Origin: Stichopus chloronotus
Taxonomy: Eukaryota > Echinodermata > Holothuroidea > Aspidochirotida > Stichopodidae
Length of the DNA: 64,000 bases
Direction: 5' to 3'
NCBI GenBank assembly: GCA_021234535.1
Contig: CM037835.1
Coordinates: 1,426,001 to 1,490,000 of the forward strand
Of this stretch, positions 10,874-23,521 are shown in pieces. Numbering within the stretch: position 1 is the stretch's first letter; each line of letters begins with the position of its first letter. The translations under genes were made by a program, and so were the position numbers. The notes beneath the pieces were generated by a model. The model did not search any database and was not told the origin of the DNA. It saw only the letters and a program-made list of their open reading frames with translations.

Positions 10874-13610
10874 CTGTTAATGTTTTTATGTGCAAAATAT
10901 ATCTAACTAAAAGTACACAGTGCTATGATACATGGCCAAGTTTGAGTTACATCGCTTTTTTAATTGTTCGTTTTTTTATTTACATTGCGTCATTTTTTGG
11001 ATGACTCGTGTGAGTCTCTGACTCCCTTCTCCGTCAGCCACCTCCTCAAACATCTCTTCTTAGACCACTCCCCAAACCGGCGATTTCTCATCTCATAGTT
11101 TGTGCAGTAATTGGTAAAACTATAGCTATTGATAAAACTGAATTGAGATAATAACCAAAATGAATGGAAACACATTTGTTATCTTCAAAGAAATACATGC
11201 ATTGGTCATTCATATAATGATGTAGAAATTCAAAGTCATTGATACAATGACGTCACTCACCGTTGATACAAACGTCACAGTAATGTTGCTGAAGACAATT
11301 CAGAAGTACAGTTAACTAGCTTCCTGATATCAAGATGACATTCTTAATCCACCCACTAATTATACCAGTGTACGGAAGCATTAAGTGGCAGTAATTAGAA
11401 AAATATGTATGACGGAGATATTGTTAAGCATGCCGTTGGAAATAATATTGTCAAGTTCACAATAGATTAAACGACGTCAGTAAACTAATTAATAGTAAAA
11501 GAGCTATATTGTAAGAATTTTTATGCAATGACCAATACTTTGATATGAATTTATGCATACCAGAACTATTGGACAACCAATACTGAAGGGAAAAGAAAAA
11601 CTCTTCACTTACAAGTGCTCAGCTTATGACATTTTAAATCTCGGAATGACAGCAAACCTTATTCATACTGGATGGAATTTCAAATTGCAGTATTTTGTCT
11701 TGAAAGTGAACATCATACATTAAATGAATTATGGTGAAGGTATGGCACCAAAAACCTACTCATTTAACACTGATATTTCATCGCTAAAAGTTCGGACTCT
11801 CCGCATTCTCCTCAGAATCTACTTACATTTATATGTCAACGTTTAATTACGTTGTCTCTTTTTCCTACGTTGTACAAACCACACCCCCCCCCCCATTTTT
11901 TTTTTTTTTTAAATTAACCCGAAATGAGTGTATTTGAGAGCTTCCCATTGTGCATCGAGGAAAGCAGAATTAGAATATTACAAGAGAGACAACACCTTCG
12001 CAACACATCTACACAACGTTAAGTAAAACAAGATCTCAATTAATCATTTTGTTGATCCTTTTAAGTACTACAAACATGCTTTCATATGGCCGATTGACGT
12101 ATCTTAATTCGTAAAAATTCACGGGCACGTCCACCTCCTAAAAGTTTTAAGAGGTACATCAGGGACCGAGTTTTCTCCGAATTGTGATGATGCCAGTCCG
12201 ATCAGGAGAAGAAAAAAAAAATAGAGAAAGAACGGAAAGATAGAACTAATGATTAAAATCACTACCTCTGCTTAATTTAGTCCCCTTGTCTCTGATTTAT
12301 GTCTTCCGTTAAGACGGTAACACAAGGGGCTTAAAGATACAATTTTATGTGTGGAACACACTTAAGTAGAAAACGTAACTTGCCATACGACTGGCTTAAT
12401 ATACCATTGTAAAAAAAAAGTGAAGCTGTGGGACGTCTCGACAACAAAAAGACAATTAAAAGAATACAGAATAAGATAACCGAAGGACATTTGAATGTAT
12501 AAAGAAAATGAGACCCCGCTCCCCTCATTTATTCCTTATTCTAATATCGGTATAAAACATACAATGGCCAGTAACAAATTTCTGAGGAGGTCACAATCAC
12601 TAACCGTACGGTTTCATTTTCTTGTTCCTCTTTTCTACTGACCACTTGCATCATATTAGATTGAAACTTACCCAGTTTGATTGAATTTAATTACATTCTT
12701 ATCAGCTCGATGGAAAGCATTGTCTGTTGACTTGATGTTGCATTAACTGTCTGGGGTGCTTAGTTAAATTTTTCTCCGTAAGGGAATCTTAAAGAGCGCC
12801 GAAACCTATAGAAATGAAGTAAAACGTAAGCCTTATACGTTTCATGCGAGTACAATTTTGTTTGGGATGAGAAACTTATGTCGTGCAAGAGAAGACCAAA
12901 TGTAATGACACACAAACCTTTATTTATCGTTTCGTTATTATGCTGGTAGATAAAGACGCAAACTCGCAAGATAGTTAACGTCAGAGGTCTTTCTCAGCTA
13001 CGAAAATGATAGCATGGATGATATAATGCTAGTATTTTAGTGCAATTCTCGAAGTAAGTACGATATGATAAAAACGAATGATCTACAAGAATGAACTTGA
13101 AAATTGCAAACCTTTTCCCGGGTTCATTGGTAATAAGCTTTTATTTAGTTTCATAATAACGTTAAACACTTCATTTTTTCTTAACCCGTCAAGATGAATG
13201 ACGTCATTACTACGTCAATGAATATATTATAAGCACACCAGTCACTTCGACCGTAACGCGGGGTAGTGGTCTTTGAATATCGATTTAATGCATGTCATTA
13301 CAACTATGTCAATAGGCGTGGAATCAGACGATCGATATCTGATGTCACTAAGACTATCTGCCACGTGTCCGTATCCTAAGCGTTGTAGCTAAAACACGCA
13401 TGCACATCCATACGTGCACGTATATGTATGTCAAATTTTTGCAGGGTTGTAAGTGAGACGACAGATAGACTTGTAAAGGTCAATTCACTGGCATAGGTTG
13501 ATCGTGTGAATATTATAATGGCCTGAAGTATTTACATACCTTAAACGTCCTTAGAGATCACGTACGCATGGAAAGTATTATACGCTTACTGTGAGCACTT
13601 ATTACACTTT
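10480..13610. other. Non-coding stretch
   Basis: No gene recognised. The stretch holds a G run (10482-10494), a C run followed by a T run (11883-11911) and several TGACG-type words. Codon-like structure is absent. Confidence 0.5.
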
Positions 13611-13614
13611 AAAG

Positions 13615-13830
13615 CAGGGGTCGCCAACCTCTTGGCCAAAAGCGGCCAGCAGGGAGACATAATGCGGTCCGCAAAAATTTTCAGCCTGGAAATGAATATC
13701 AAAGAAAACAAGAATAATAAGCGAAAAAGGAAACGTAATAAAGATATTATCCGTATAAAAAAGTCGTTCAAAAACAAATTATGTATACGTTTCAACAAAT
13801 ATATATTATTCAAATGAAACAATTAAGATA
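13615..13830. mobile_element. hAT-like transposon end, probably truncated
   Basis: The sequence CAGGGGTCGCCAACCTCTTG, followed by GCGGTCCGC, closely resembles the terminal repeat of hAT/Charlie-type elements (CAGGGGTCGGCAACC). A matching opposite end was not found downstream, so this is called a one-ended fragment with an arbitrary right boundary. The 8 bases to the left are CTTTAAAG, offset by the element start. Confidence 0.4.
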
Positions 13831-14250
13831 AGAAAATGCCATGCCTTTGACTCCTCTACCTAAAATAGTCTAAAATAGTCATGGGTCTTGCCAAAAAAAT
13901 CCGATAAGGATCTACTCCCCTCCGGTACCCAGTGGCTTCCCTACCGACTTCCATATTCACATTAGACAGTTTTTATCCGTCGCTGGCAAAGGTTCGTTTT
14001 TACCCATAGTGCCCCACTTATAGACAGCTAGTAGTATAAGGTCTCATCCCACCTTTATATTATGTACATCGGCGAGATCTGGCTGTTTAGACAGACACAC
14101 CAATGCAGGAATCAAGTCTCATACCATCATAAGAAATGTACATCCGTAGGATGTGTTAACCCTCAGGAAAAGCGCTTATAGGACTTGTTGAGCCACGGTC
14201 ATCGATTTTCCGTGATGTTTTCAATTATCATCATTATCTTTGTTACCTAG

Positions 14251-14418
14251 ATGTTGAACAGCACAAATTACTGTACAGATGATGTGAAAATTAAGACGAC
14301 AGAAGGAGATTTAGGTTGTTTTAAAAAAAATAAGGGTGTCGTAGTGATGTTTCGGTCTGTGAGCCTTGTCAAGCGGCGAGAGCACCTCTCAAAACTTTCA
14401 CACCTTTTAGCTTAAAAC
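14251..14418 (+). CDS. Candidate exon with TEGDLG peptide, option C
   Basis: An acceptor with a moderate pyrimidine tract ends at 14250, and a weaker one ends at 14278. From 14279 a phase-1 join to the donor at 2140 gives DDVKIKTTEGDLG and stays open to the TAA near 14416. The nucleotides ACGACAGAAGGAGATTTAGG resemble GCGACAGAAGGTGATCTTGG in the candidate exon at 16463, so the two may be duplicated exons. The alternative join at 14251 stops after about ten codons. Evidence is limited to splice phase and this short similarity. Confidence 0.15.
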
Positions 14419-14834
14419 CTGAATGGACCTATGGAACTTTTTAAATGCCAAAATCGGCCAGGCTATTACCAATCACATGACAGGTATAGAGAATGTCTGA
14501 TATGCCTTGCATGCACAAGTGGCACTGGAAGATCGCTATTTGGTGCGTAAGTCTATGGGAGAGATTGATCATGGCGGTGTGTGGCTATAAAAGAAGAACA
14601 GTAGAGGGCAAGCTTGCAACCTGTCCAGCCCCCCAAGTTCCAATGTGGCAATGTAGCCGAATGATTCAGGATAGCCATTCCCTGTTGTAACCAGAAAGCC
14701 AAAAGGCTTTGTGAATCCTTGTTACATGTTTATATTATAACAAACATGAATTTTCCACATGACAAGTATGAGATCAACTGCAGTTATTGTTCTTGAAACA
14801 CCACATTAACAAGCCTTTAACCCAACGTGATGTA

Positions 14835-15682
14835 TATTTTGGTGACCTCAAATGACATTTGACGTCCACCAAAAGCTATAGGCATCACCTACCCAGTATG
14901 GCCAATCCACACATGAAGTATGACATCAGTCAACATTACCATTTTAGAGATAATATGTTAGCAAGTTTTGACCTCGAGTGACCTCAAATGACCTTTGACC
15001 TCCACCAAAACAAAAGGAGATTTCTACTTAGTGCATACAATCCACACATCAAGTATGACATCAGTCAAGGTTAGACTCCTGGAGATATTGTGTTTCCCCT
15101 TTTTACAGTTTTACCTCTGGTGACCTCAAATGACCCTTGACCTCAACCAAAAACAACAGAGATCTTCTGCTCATTATTACCAACCCACACACCAAGTGCT
15201 ACATCAGTCACGGTTACCCTTCTGGAGATATTGTGTTTGAAATGTTTTAACAGTTTGACCTCTGGTGACCTCTGGTGACCTCAAACAATCTTTGACCTTC
15301 ACCAAAAATAAGAGAGGTCGTCTACTCAGTATGACCAAGCAACACAGGAAGTATGACATCAGTCGGCCCTTCTGGAGATATTGTGTTTACAAGATTTTTA
15401 CGGTCTGAAATCTGGTGACCTCAAATGACTTTTGACCTCCACCAAAAACAATAGGGATCATCTACTTAATATGACCAACCCACGTACCAAGTATGGCATC
15501 AGTCACCGTTACCCTATTGGAGATATTGTGTTTACAATGTTTTTACAGTTTGACCTCTGGTGACCTTAAATGACCTTTGACCTCCACCAAAAACAGTAGG
15601 GATCATCTACTTACTACGACCAACTCACACACCAAGTATGAGATCAGCCATGGTTACCCTTCTGGAGATACCGTGTTTACGT
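14835..15682. repeat. Tandem array of about 140-bp units with DR1-like motif
   Basis: Six imperfect units are recognised by the recurring word TGACCTCAAATGAC, starting near 14842, 14979, 15121, 15276, 15416 and 15561 (spacings 137-155). Each unit contains TTTGACCTCCACCAAAA, then CATCTACT, then ACACCAAGTATGACATCAGTC and TTCTGGAGATATTGTGTTTA. Units 2 and 6 hold an exact TGACCTTTGACCT, which is two nuclear-receptor half-sites spaced by one base; other units are one or two changes away. The array ends in a CA/TA-rich microsatellite. Whether any factor binds here is unknown. Confidence 0.85.
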
Positions 15683-15691
15683 AAAAGCGAA

Positions 15692-15722
15692 GTGTCACAT
15701 ACACACATACATACACACATAC
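15692..15722. repeat. ACACATAC microsatellite
   Basis: A short simple repeat of CACATACA units lies directly after the DR1-bearing tandem array. Confidence 0.7.
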
Positions 15723-16462
15723 AGGTTTATACCGCCAAACGGGGACCCCTTCATTTTACTATTCAACCGTGGACGGCTGTAGATAAACATTGTAGTCGGC
15801 ATTATTGATGGGAAATAATACCCTTTGCCACAAAAAATATATATATATTTTTTAATTAATACTTATCACTATAATAGTGAGTGTGTATCGGTTTATCTCT
15901 AGGGAATCGTGGACATGGTGCTCTACACACATACACATGCAAAACAGGACTTAACCCAACACTATCTCAATGGGGACTCTATACTCTTTCAAATTCAATA
16001 GATAGCTCCATAGCACCATCATATAGCACACGAAGGCTATTTAAAAGCCAACTTTGAAAAGGGGACCGTCCCCAATTCCAGACTTCCCCGACTGGTATGT
16101 GTGATTTCATACAAGGGTCCCCGATTGACACCAATTGTCAATGCATACACACACACACATCACCATCGCATACATTCCTTTTACTTCCGCAAGGAATCAA
16201 AAAGTCTTTATCAGTATGATAACTTTCAAATTGTTTGGAACAATATACACGATGCATAATTCGGCTGATTATTTTGTGTTGTGTTCACTTCATTATACAT
16301 TTTTGGAGAAGACTTAAAAAAGTTTAATTACTGTTTTGTCGTACCTCACGCAGAGTTTTTTTTCTTGCATTTCTTGCAATCTCTGACCGAAGTACATGTA
16401 GTATGGATTCGCTTGTGTTTTATTCATTTCTCTCTTTTGTTACTCGTTTTCTTCCTCTGTAG

Positions 16463-16569
16463 ACCGTGATGCATTCAGAGCGACAGAAGGTGATCTTGGA
16501 AAGGTGATGCCCCTGCACATCCCTAAATATACTGAAGGTCATCCAACAGAGGAACTTCGAAAATTATAA
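16463..16569 (+). CDS. Candidate terminal coding exon of unknown gene, option D
   Basis: A strong acceptor (TCTCTTTTGTTACTCG...CTTCCTCTGTAG) ends at 16462. Read in phase 1, the exon encodes RDAFRATEGDLGKVMPLHIP, then KYTEGHPTEELRKL, and stops at TAA 16567-16569. The composition is protein-like (charged, one Pro-rich turn), unlike the surrounding AT-rich chance frames. The phase matches the donor at 2140 of the ZNF280-like exon and would again place Asp after VIEILSD, so it may be that gene's last exon across a 14-kb intron. I do not recognise the peptide. It could belong to another, unseen gene. Confidence 0.35.
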
Positions 16570-19500
16570 TTGGAAAGCAATTAAAAAGTGTGTATTGAAT
16601 ACAAAGACACCATGAAATTTGAATGTAACTGTATTACGTATTGCACTGTAATAAAGGTGAGAGTGGTGCGGCAAGCATTCTTTCAACTAAAGAGTAAAAA
16701 TCACTGGCAGGACCCATTCGTAGTAAGTGGGGATTTCACCCGAAATGGAGTGAAAATTCTCTCAAAAAACAGAGATATTCCTTCCATGTGTATGAAATAT
16801 TGCTCCAATATCACACTTAATACGAAAGGACACAGAGCACACTTTTTTAAAGTGATTTTCGCACTTTGTTTTCAGAGAGTGGGTATTGTTGGAGAATGAC
16901 TTGTTCTCTAATCGTTCGTTTCTGAAAAGTAAAATTGCGCTCGTTATAAACTGATATCAAAATGGTACAAAAAAAATGAGATAAGACCATCAAAGAAAAA
17001 TAAAGAAATATCCACTGCTTGCAAATAATCTTTGATTAAACCGGTTATTCTGTTTCGATATAAAAAAAAAAACATTTCAGATATTGTTTTCATTCATAAT
17101 GGGATCCCTACTTAAAACATGAGAAGCAATGTTAACGTAACACAATTTTATTTTCTACTCTTTCAAAGCGATAATCATGTAAAGGAAAGATTGAGATACA
17201 TCATTCACTCATGCCAAATATTGAATATCATCAGAGGGTTAAAAAAAAAAACGAAACCTATAGAAATCTCACATTTAATATAGAGAAAGTCAAATGAAGT
17301 GCAATGCCCTTATGGTATCAAATGATTGGAAAAGATTGATCAAAGTGACCTTCACAATTTGTGTATAACTAAATCCAGTGTTCGCAGCCCGTGGTGTAAC
17401 TAGTTCCATGGTGTAACAAAGCTGGAGTGACCAGGCCGGGTATTAAATGATCTTACTTATTAAAGAAACGCATTAAGAGGATTGACCATTAACCTTTTCC
17501 GGAATTATAGAAAAAAGAGGCAAAATTGGAATAGAATGATGAATTACCAACTTCATTTTTTTTTTCTTTTTAAAGGAGGGATTGTCAACATTAACCTAAT
17601 TGGTTACGTGTTCAAAGACATGAGTTTCCCGCGTGAGTAATGTCGTTTTTAAATGGCGTGGAATGATTTACACACTGAGCGCTACTGTGCCAAGTGCAGA
17701 TATCCACGACTTAAAACAGGTAACAAAAGTCCGGTGTAGTAAACATAATATTGTAAAACGCATTGGAGTAGCACTAAGTAGTGGACGTGACTTAAAAAAA
17801 GACACTGTCGTTGTGGTCAAAATCAAACTTTTGAGACTGGCTGAGTTATGTTGAACTTAAAAGGGAAAACAAGTTCAGCTCCCCTTCGATGGGAATTACA
17901 GGGAGAAAGGAGTCATCCACGGAGCCTTCGTCACAGAGAAGACAGCAGTAGCACACACGCGTATGTCGGCGTCTCTGCAAAATACTACACACGGACCTTT
18001 AACAACTGCAAAAGCTCATGTATTTACAAAACACAAAAGAAACAAGACTGAGCAATATAAAATGTTAAATATTGGAACCTTTGGCAAAACCTTAAACTAA
18101 TACTCACAAATGACGCAACTTATCCTTACAAGTGAATAATCTTAATCGCCTTTGCTTTTCTAATTTCAAGGTCAATGTAAGGTCAATTATATTCCTATAT
18201 TTTTTGTTTCTTTGCTCGAGGTTTGTCAGGCACTCTGAAGAAGGTCAGACTTTCGACACGTTTGTTTTTATGACAAATAAATAAACATTTGGCGTAACTA
18301 GAGGCTCAGTATATTTCCATTAACTTTTTTCACGTTATAACAATCTAATTATGAAAGATACTAGTTTGCACCTTTTGTGAATATTTATGATGGTAGTACA
18401 TTGCTCAGTGCAATAGCTGGAAATATACAGTTTTCCCCCAAGTACTACACAGTTTTACACTTTTTGTTGGTTAGATCAAGTTGAAGATACCTTTGAATGT
18501 TGGAATAAAAAAAATGTTGATTTCCATTATTCAGAGAGTATTTCTTGTCTTGAAACATTTCCACACAGTGATCAAAGGGAGGTTAAAACCTCCAACAATC
18601 CTCATTTTCATCCTTGCTGCTAATTTGTTTCTCCCTTTTTTTCTGGGTTTTATCTTAGTTTATAGACCCCAGTACCTCTGCCCTAACAAGGCATAAGATA
18701 TCAAGAAAACAAAATTAGAAGGAAGACCTTAAATCATCCAAACTCTTAATGCATCTTGATGGTTCATCAGTGCGCTAGCGCTGAAAAAAAATTAAACAGC
18801 AGAAAATGTTTCTTATATGACTGCGAATAAATAATAGGCAAAGTTTTGGGCACCTTTGGCATCGTTTGACAACAGTGAATCTACGATTACGGAGGCTGTG
18901 GTGACTTTATGACTTGAGCATTCAGAACTAAAAATGCGTTAGAGAGAGAATACGTCTGGAGGGAAAGCGCAGGTTTATAACACCAGAGGCAGTGACGACC
19001 TTCATGGACCTCCATGACAAGATGCAGAACGTCACTTCCTGCAAAGGTCAAGTTACTTCCAAGAACTGTACGCGGTTCACGTATCTTCCATAGCAACCTA
19101 TTTATTGAATAGTTTACCTAGGTAATATCTCTCCATCTTTTTCTCGTACCCATATTACCGATTTAAAAAAAAAAAAAAAAAACAGTGATGTTCGTACTTT
19201 TTTTTGCAAGATACTCAATGGATGGTGAGATGGCCGCTATCTTTGTTTTTGACCATGTTCTTGTTTGCAATTGAGACAGAGACTGGTAGTCTAGGTTGGA
19301 TTGGCTACTACTTACAATGTGTTAGGCTACCGTAACCATTTAACAACAGCAAAAACATCATGGATGTCTTCAGACGAATTTCCTGCATCACACAATAAAG
19401 ATATTATGATAAACAAACGAAATGCTACGTCTAGTTGAAATACATAAATAAATAACTAAATTAACAAATAAATAAATAAAAAAAAGGGTTTGCAGTAGCC

Positions 19501-22500
19501 GGAAAGCATAAACGTGTTCATCACGTGGAGAACGCATTCTGCCAGGGTTGGTGCTTGACATCTTGAGAAAGTATAGAGGAGGTACGGTTACATGTTTAAA
19601 TCGCCTTCATCAATCTGAGTAGTAACATAAAATACTCAATATGTTAAAGCATTCACATTACTAAAGAGGGGAGTTGAGGGAAGGGGGACTGGTGGTTGAA
19701 TATTAGAACATCAATCGACACACTAATAAAATTTAGTTATTTCTTTAAACACAGTTTGTAAGTATTAATACAACATCATCACTTGCCACATTAGAGACGA
19801 TCACATCGAGAAAACCTATTGAAGACTGAACAAATTTACAACAGCTTTCAAGTTTCAAGTTAACTTCCCTACAATTCACATACGAAGAGCTTTGTACAAA
19901 ATATTAACAATATTAATCACACAAATACAGAAACTGGATGATAAAGCACAGAAAGTTAACATATTTTACAAAATGGATATAAAATGACAGTAGATGAACC
20001 AGAAATTAGATTTAACTTTTCTAGTTTAATCTCTCTAAGAAAGACAAAGACAGAGATGAAATCACGTACAGTATTAAGTCACTGTGGTATTATTCACGAT
20101 GATATTTCTTACCGTACGTTTTGAGCTCATTAGAGTCTTGTTTAATACCTACAGTGAACATTTGCATAGCCACAGGAGAAGTATGGACCTACAATTTTAT
20201 TACGCTATTTACATTTCATATTTTGTCCGGATGTGATATTTCACTGTCGAACTTGTTGTGACATCAGCCAAACCTGATGTCGTTAGATAATTAACTAATA
20301 TTTCAATCTTGACTTCAAGAATGCGTTTCGTTTATAGACGATTCAAAAAAAAAAATTATTTTAAAAGGGAGTATAAATTGAACTTTAGCCTGGTGTAATG
20401 TACATGTTTTTAACGTAGAACATATTAATACTGGGAAAGAACAAAAAGAATACTACAGAGTCTTGCCGTAACTATCCATGTTTCTGTCTCTCCTAGAGAA
20501 CCAGGCCTCTTTATAATTTAATATTTTCATTCTATAATACAATAACTGGCAAAGATTTTTGATGAAGTTCGCTGTTTCGGCTGTCCCTTAGGTAAAAACT
20601 ACTGGAGTTTGCAATCGATTGACAAATAGAAAATTGTCATTGACCAACGACAGCGGCTTTCGTCAGTTTTTAGAAAATAAAAAGTTTATGCATAACTACA
20701 AACTACATCAAACGAAGCACCGGTGCGCACCGTCGTAGACAAGCAAAGCCAACTTACGTTTGCTTACAGGTACTTCTATCAGTTGATGGTCGGTTTAATT
20801 TCGACAAGGCTAGGCCTGGGATGAAGTAGCTGTTCTAAGTTGAAACAATTGTATCAAATCAAGTACAATCGAATTCCGGCTACAAGACTTAAGCCACTCT
20901 AATTTTACATCTTAAATTATCTACACCAAAATTTAAAATTAAAAGTCAACGTTTCAAGTACGTTAAGTTGTTATCTAAATAAATAATATGAATAATAGTT
21001 ATATTAACAGTAATTAGATTTGTAGAGATCTTTTCCATTCGTGGAATAATCCCCTGCGTTTACTCAAATCTCGATACATAAATTATACGTAAAAGGTTCA
21101 TTCCAAAGGTCCATGCATGCTGGGAACCACACAAACCAAGGCTGCAATTAATTGGAGTCACGGTTAACACTGACCACGTATTATTACTCTGTTCCAATCT
21201 CTAATGCTGACACCAAGTAAGAACACAACATGTTCCATGACATCACTCAACTGGGATTTGATCCCGGCCCTTTTTGGGGAAGAAGGGGATGAGCAGATTG
21301 GCCAGCCAGTAGGTACAAAGATGTGAGTATATACGACAAATAATTTATTTTTTTATTTATAATTTATTTATAGAAATGTTATACATTTGCATGAATAATT
21401 TGAAGACTGGATCTCACCTCCCCATCAATGATCACCCCACCCCCCTTCCTCCAATGTTTACCCTCCTTTTTACAAAACTGATTGAAATTATTTTCAAGGG
21501 GTTCATGAAATTAATGAAATTATTCCAAGACAAGACTCCATACTTAAACTGCAAACAGAGAGAGAGAGAGAGGGTCAAATTGACTGTGCTCGCTTACTTG
21601 TGAATTAAAATTAAATTGGACATTTGATCAAAGGTATAACCGTGTTGTACTGTTCACATTACTAAGTATCGTCTCTCTACCCATGTGTTCATCAGATTAG
21701 ACATGAACTGAAGAAAATCTGTTACTTAATATTTGTTACTTTTGACAAAAGTTTCAAGAAGGATAGTGATGTTATCTTGACAAACAATCCCTTTATTCCT
21801 CTTGACAATTTAAGTTAATTAATGTTCATTTATGAACAGAAGAAAACAAGAAGTGCCATCTGACCATTGGGACTGCACTTTGGAGACTCTCAGACGTAAA
21901 CGTGGACAACAAAGCAATCAAATATTTTCCAAGATCGAATACTTTCCAAGAATATACAAAGAAAGTAACGCAGGTATTTCAAAGACATCAGTACAATCTT
22001 CTCATCGAGTTTTGCTAGTTAATTGTGACATGAAGTAAGAGAAACAGGTAACTTGTGAAAAAAATGATACCGAAAAAAGAGACAAAAAGCTTACCCACCA
22101 ATTTATTTAGAACATTTTGCCTTCACCTTGTAAGTGTGAATAATTTCATCAGGATATATTTCATGCCGTCTGCCACACTGGGAATGTCGTAGTATAGTCT
22201 ACACGAAATATAGTCTATTTTGCTTATTCAAATAAAATTTTTTACCCTGAAATAATGTTTGTATATCTACCCTAATCCATGTATATTTTTCTTTGTAGAT
22301 GTCACTATGTGTATGTACAATGTGTTTGTAGTAATTTTAGCAGACCACAAGTAGAGCGCACTGTAGCATATACTTGTTCAACCAGCGCTGGGCCTCCTTT
22401 TTACAAAACCTGACGCAATTCTCTCTAATGATATGTAACGACAACTTAGCACTTCCGTTTAAATTTCTTTAATGAGTCTTTCATGTTGGGTTTCTCTCTT

Positions 22501-22700
22501 TTATTTTTTTTTTTGTGGGGGAGGGACTTTACTTTGTGATACATAACTAAACTCTTACTATAAGAGATTACGTTCTTTAGCCAGCACCTTGTCCATACAC
22601 CCACAATCACTTCCTGTCTTATTTTCCTCCTTTTTTATCTTCTCTTTTTTCGTAATGCAGTGAAACGCACAGGTCTGTAATACAGAAGAAAAAGAGATTT
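16570..22700. other. Non-coding stretch upstream of the luqin gene
   Basis: No gene recognised in about 6 kb. The stretch contains A and T homopolymers, a G-rich patch near 19670-19690 and a short GA repeat at 21559-21575. The segment 18230-18262 (CTCTGAAGAAGGTCAGAC) resembles words found in retroelement tails but has no other support. Confidence 0.45.
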
Positions 22701-22722
22701 ATTCATCCTTACGGAGAAATCT

Positions 22723-22751
22723 GATTGGTCGAGCGAACTATTATAACCAAC
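22723..22751 (+). promoter_or_regulatory. Possible promoter words upstream of the luqin exon 1
   Basis: An inverted CCAAT box (ATTGG, within CTGATTGGTC) is followed about 15 bases later by CTATTATAACC, a loose TATA-like word. They lie some 600 bases before the luqin ATG, ahead of a purine-rich stretch (22980-23300) that would fit a long 5' leader. No transcript evidence is available here. Confidence 0.2.
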
Positions 22752-23349
22752 CTATAGAATTACAGGTAACGAAATATTAGGGTATCCAGTTTATTAAGAC
22801 AATGCTCTGAGTTGCTTATAAAGCCAAACTCGTTGAAGAAAGACGGAAGATATAACAAGATTAGAAAGCAAAAGAAAAAACACGGGGAAACAGTGACAAG
22901 AAGAAGAAAGAGAAAAGTCGTTACGCAACAACAGAAAAAGAAACGGAACGTCATCGTAACAAGTTAAGTTGTTACGGAGCAAAATAGAATCAGAGACTTA
23001 GGGAGAAGGAAACCTCTGCTGCGAGAGAGAGATTCACGGGAAGAGGAGAGGTAACGGGAACAGGTTAACAAAATAATAGAGAGAGAGAGAAAACCTAGCA
23101 AATAAAGAACTAAAAGGTAAATGACAGAAACACTCTCAGGGGATATATTTACTTACACGTAGCAACCTTACACATTCGAAAAGAGAGAAAACTAAGACGG
23201 GAAGGAAAATATCGACGGATCTAAAAGACAAAAATAAATCCCCAAAACAAACAAACTAGAGAGGACCAGAAGACTGAAACGAGCAGTGAGAGAGAAAGAA
23301 ATAGAGGTTGGTTCTTCACTAAAGAGCAAAACTGACTACCAGAACAGGG

Positions 23350-23521
23350 ATGGCTGTGTCAAAATGCCAAATAAGAAATATATTTTGCTGTTGCCTCGTC
23401 GTGTTGCTTCTCGGCACGTTACTCCTTCCATCGACATCAGCAGATCAAATGGAGGCCGCTGGTCGTAAGAGAAAGCCATACAAGTTCATGAGATGGGGTA
23501 AAAGGTTCTATGATGATACAG
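23350..23521 (+). CDS. Luqin precursor coding exon 1
   Basis: Encodes 57 codons plus one base: the signal peptide, a short spacer, and KPYKFMRWGKR followed by FYDDT. The donor is ACAG|GTAAGA at 23521/23522. The ATG at 23350 is chosen because it gives a classical signal peptide directly. Confidence 0.92.

Noticed and set aside
16588..16899. 103-codon open frame directly after the 16463 exon
   Set aside because: Follows an in-frame-independent stop, has no recognisable motif and has the codon use of the non-coding background.
18230..18300. CTCTGAAGAAGGTCAGAC word resembling a retroelement tail
   Set aside because: One short word only; no reverse-transcriptase or endonuclease sequence or element boundary nearby.
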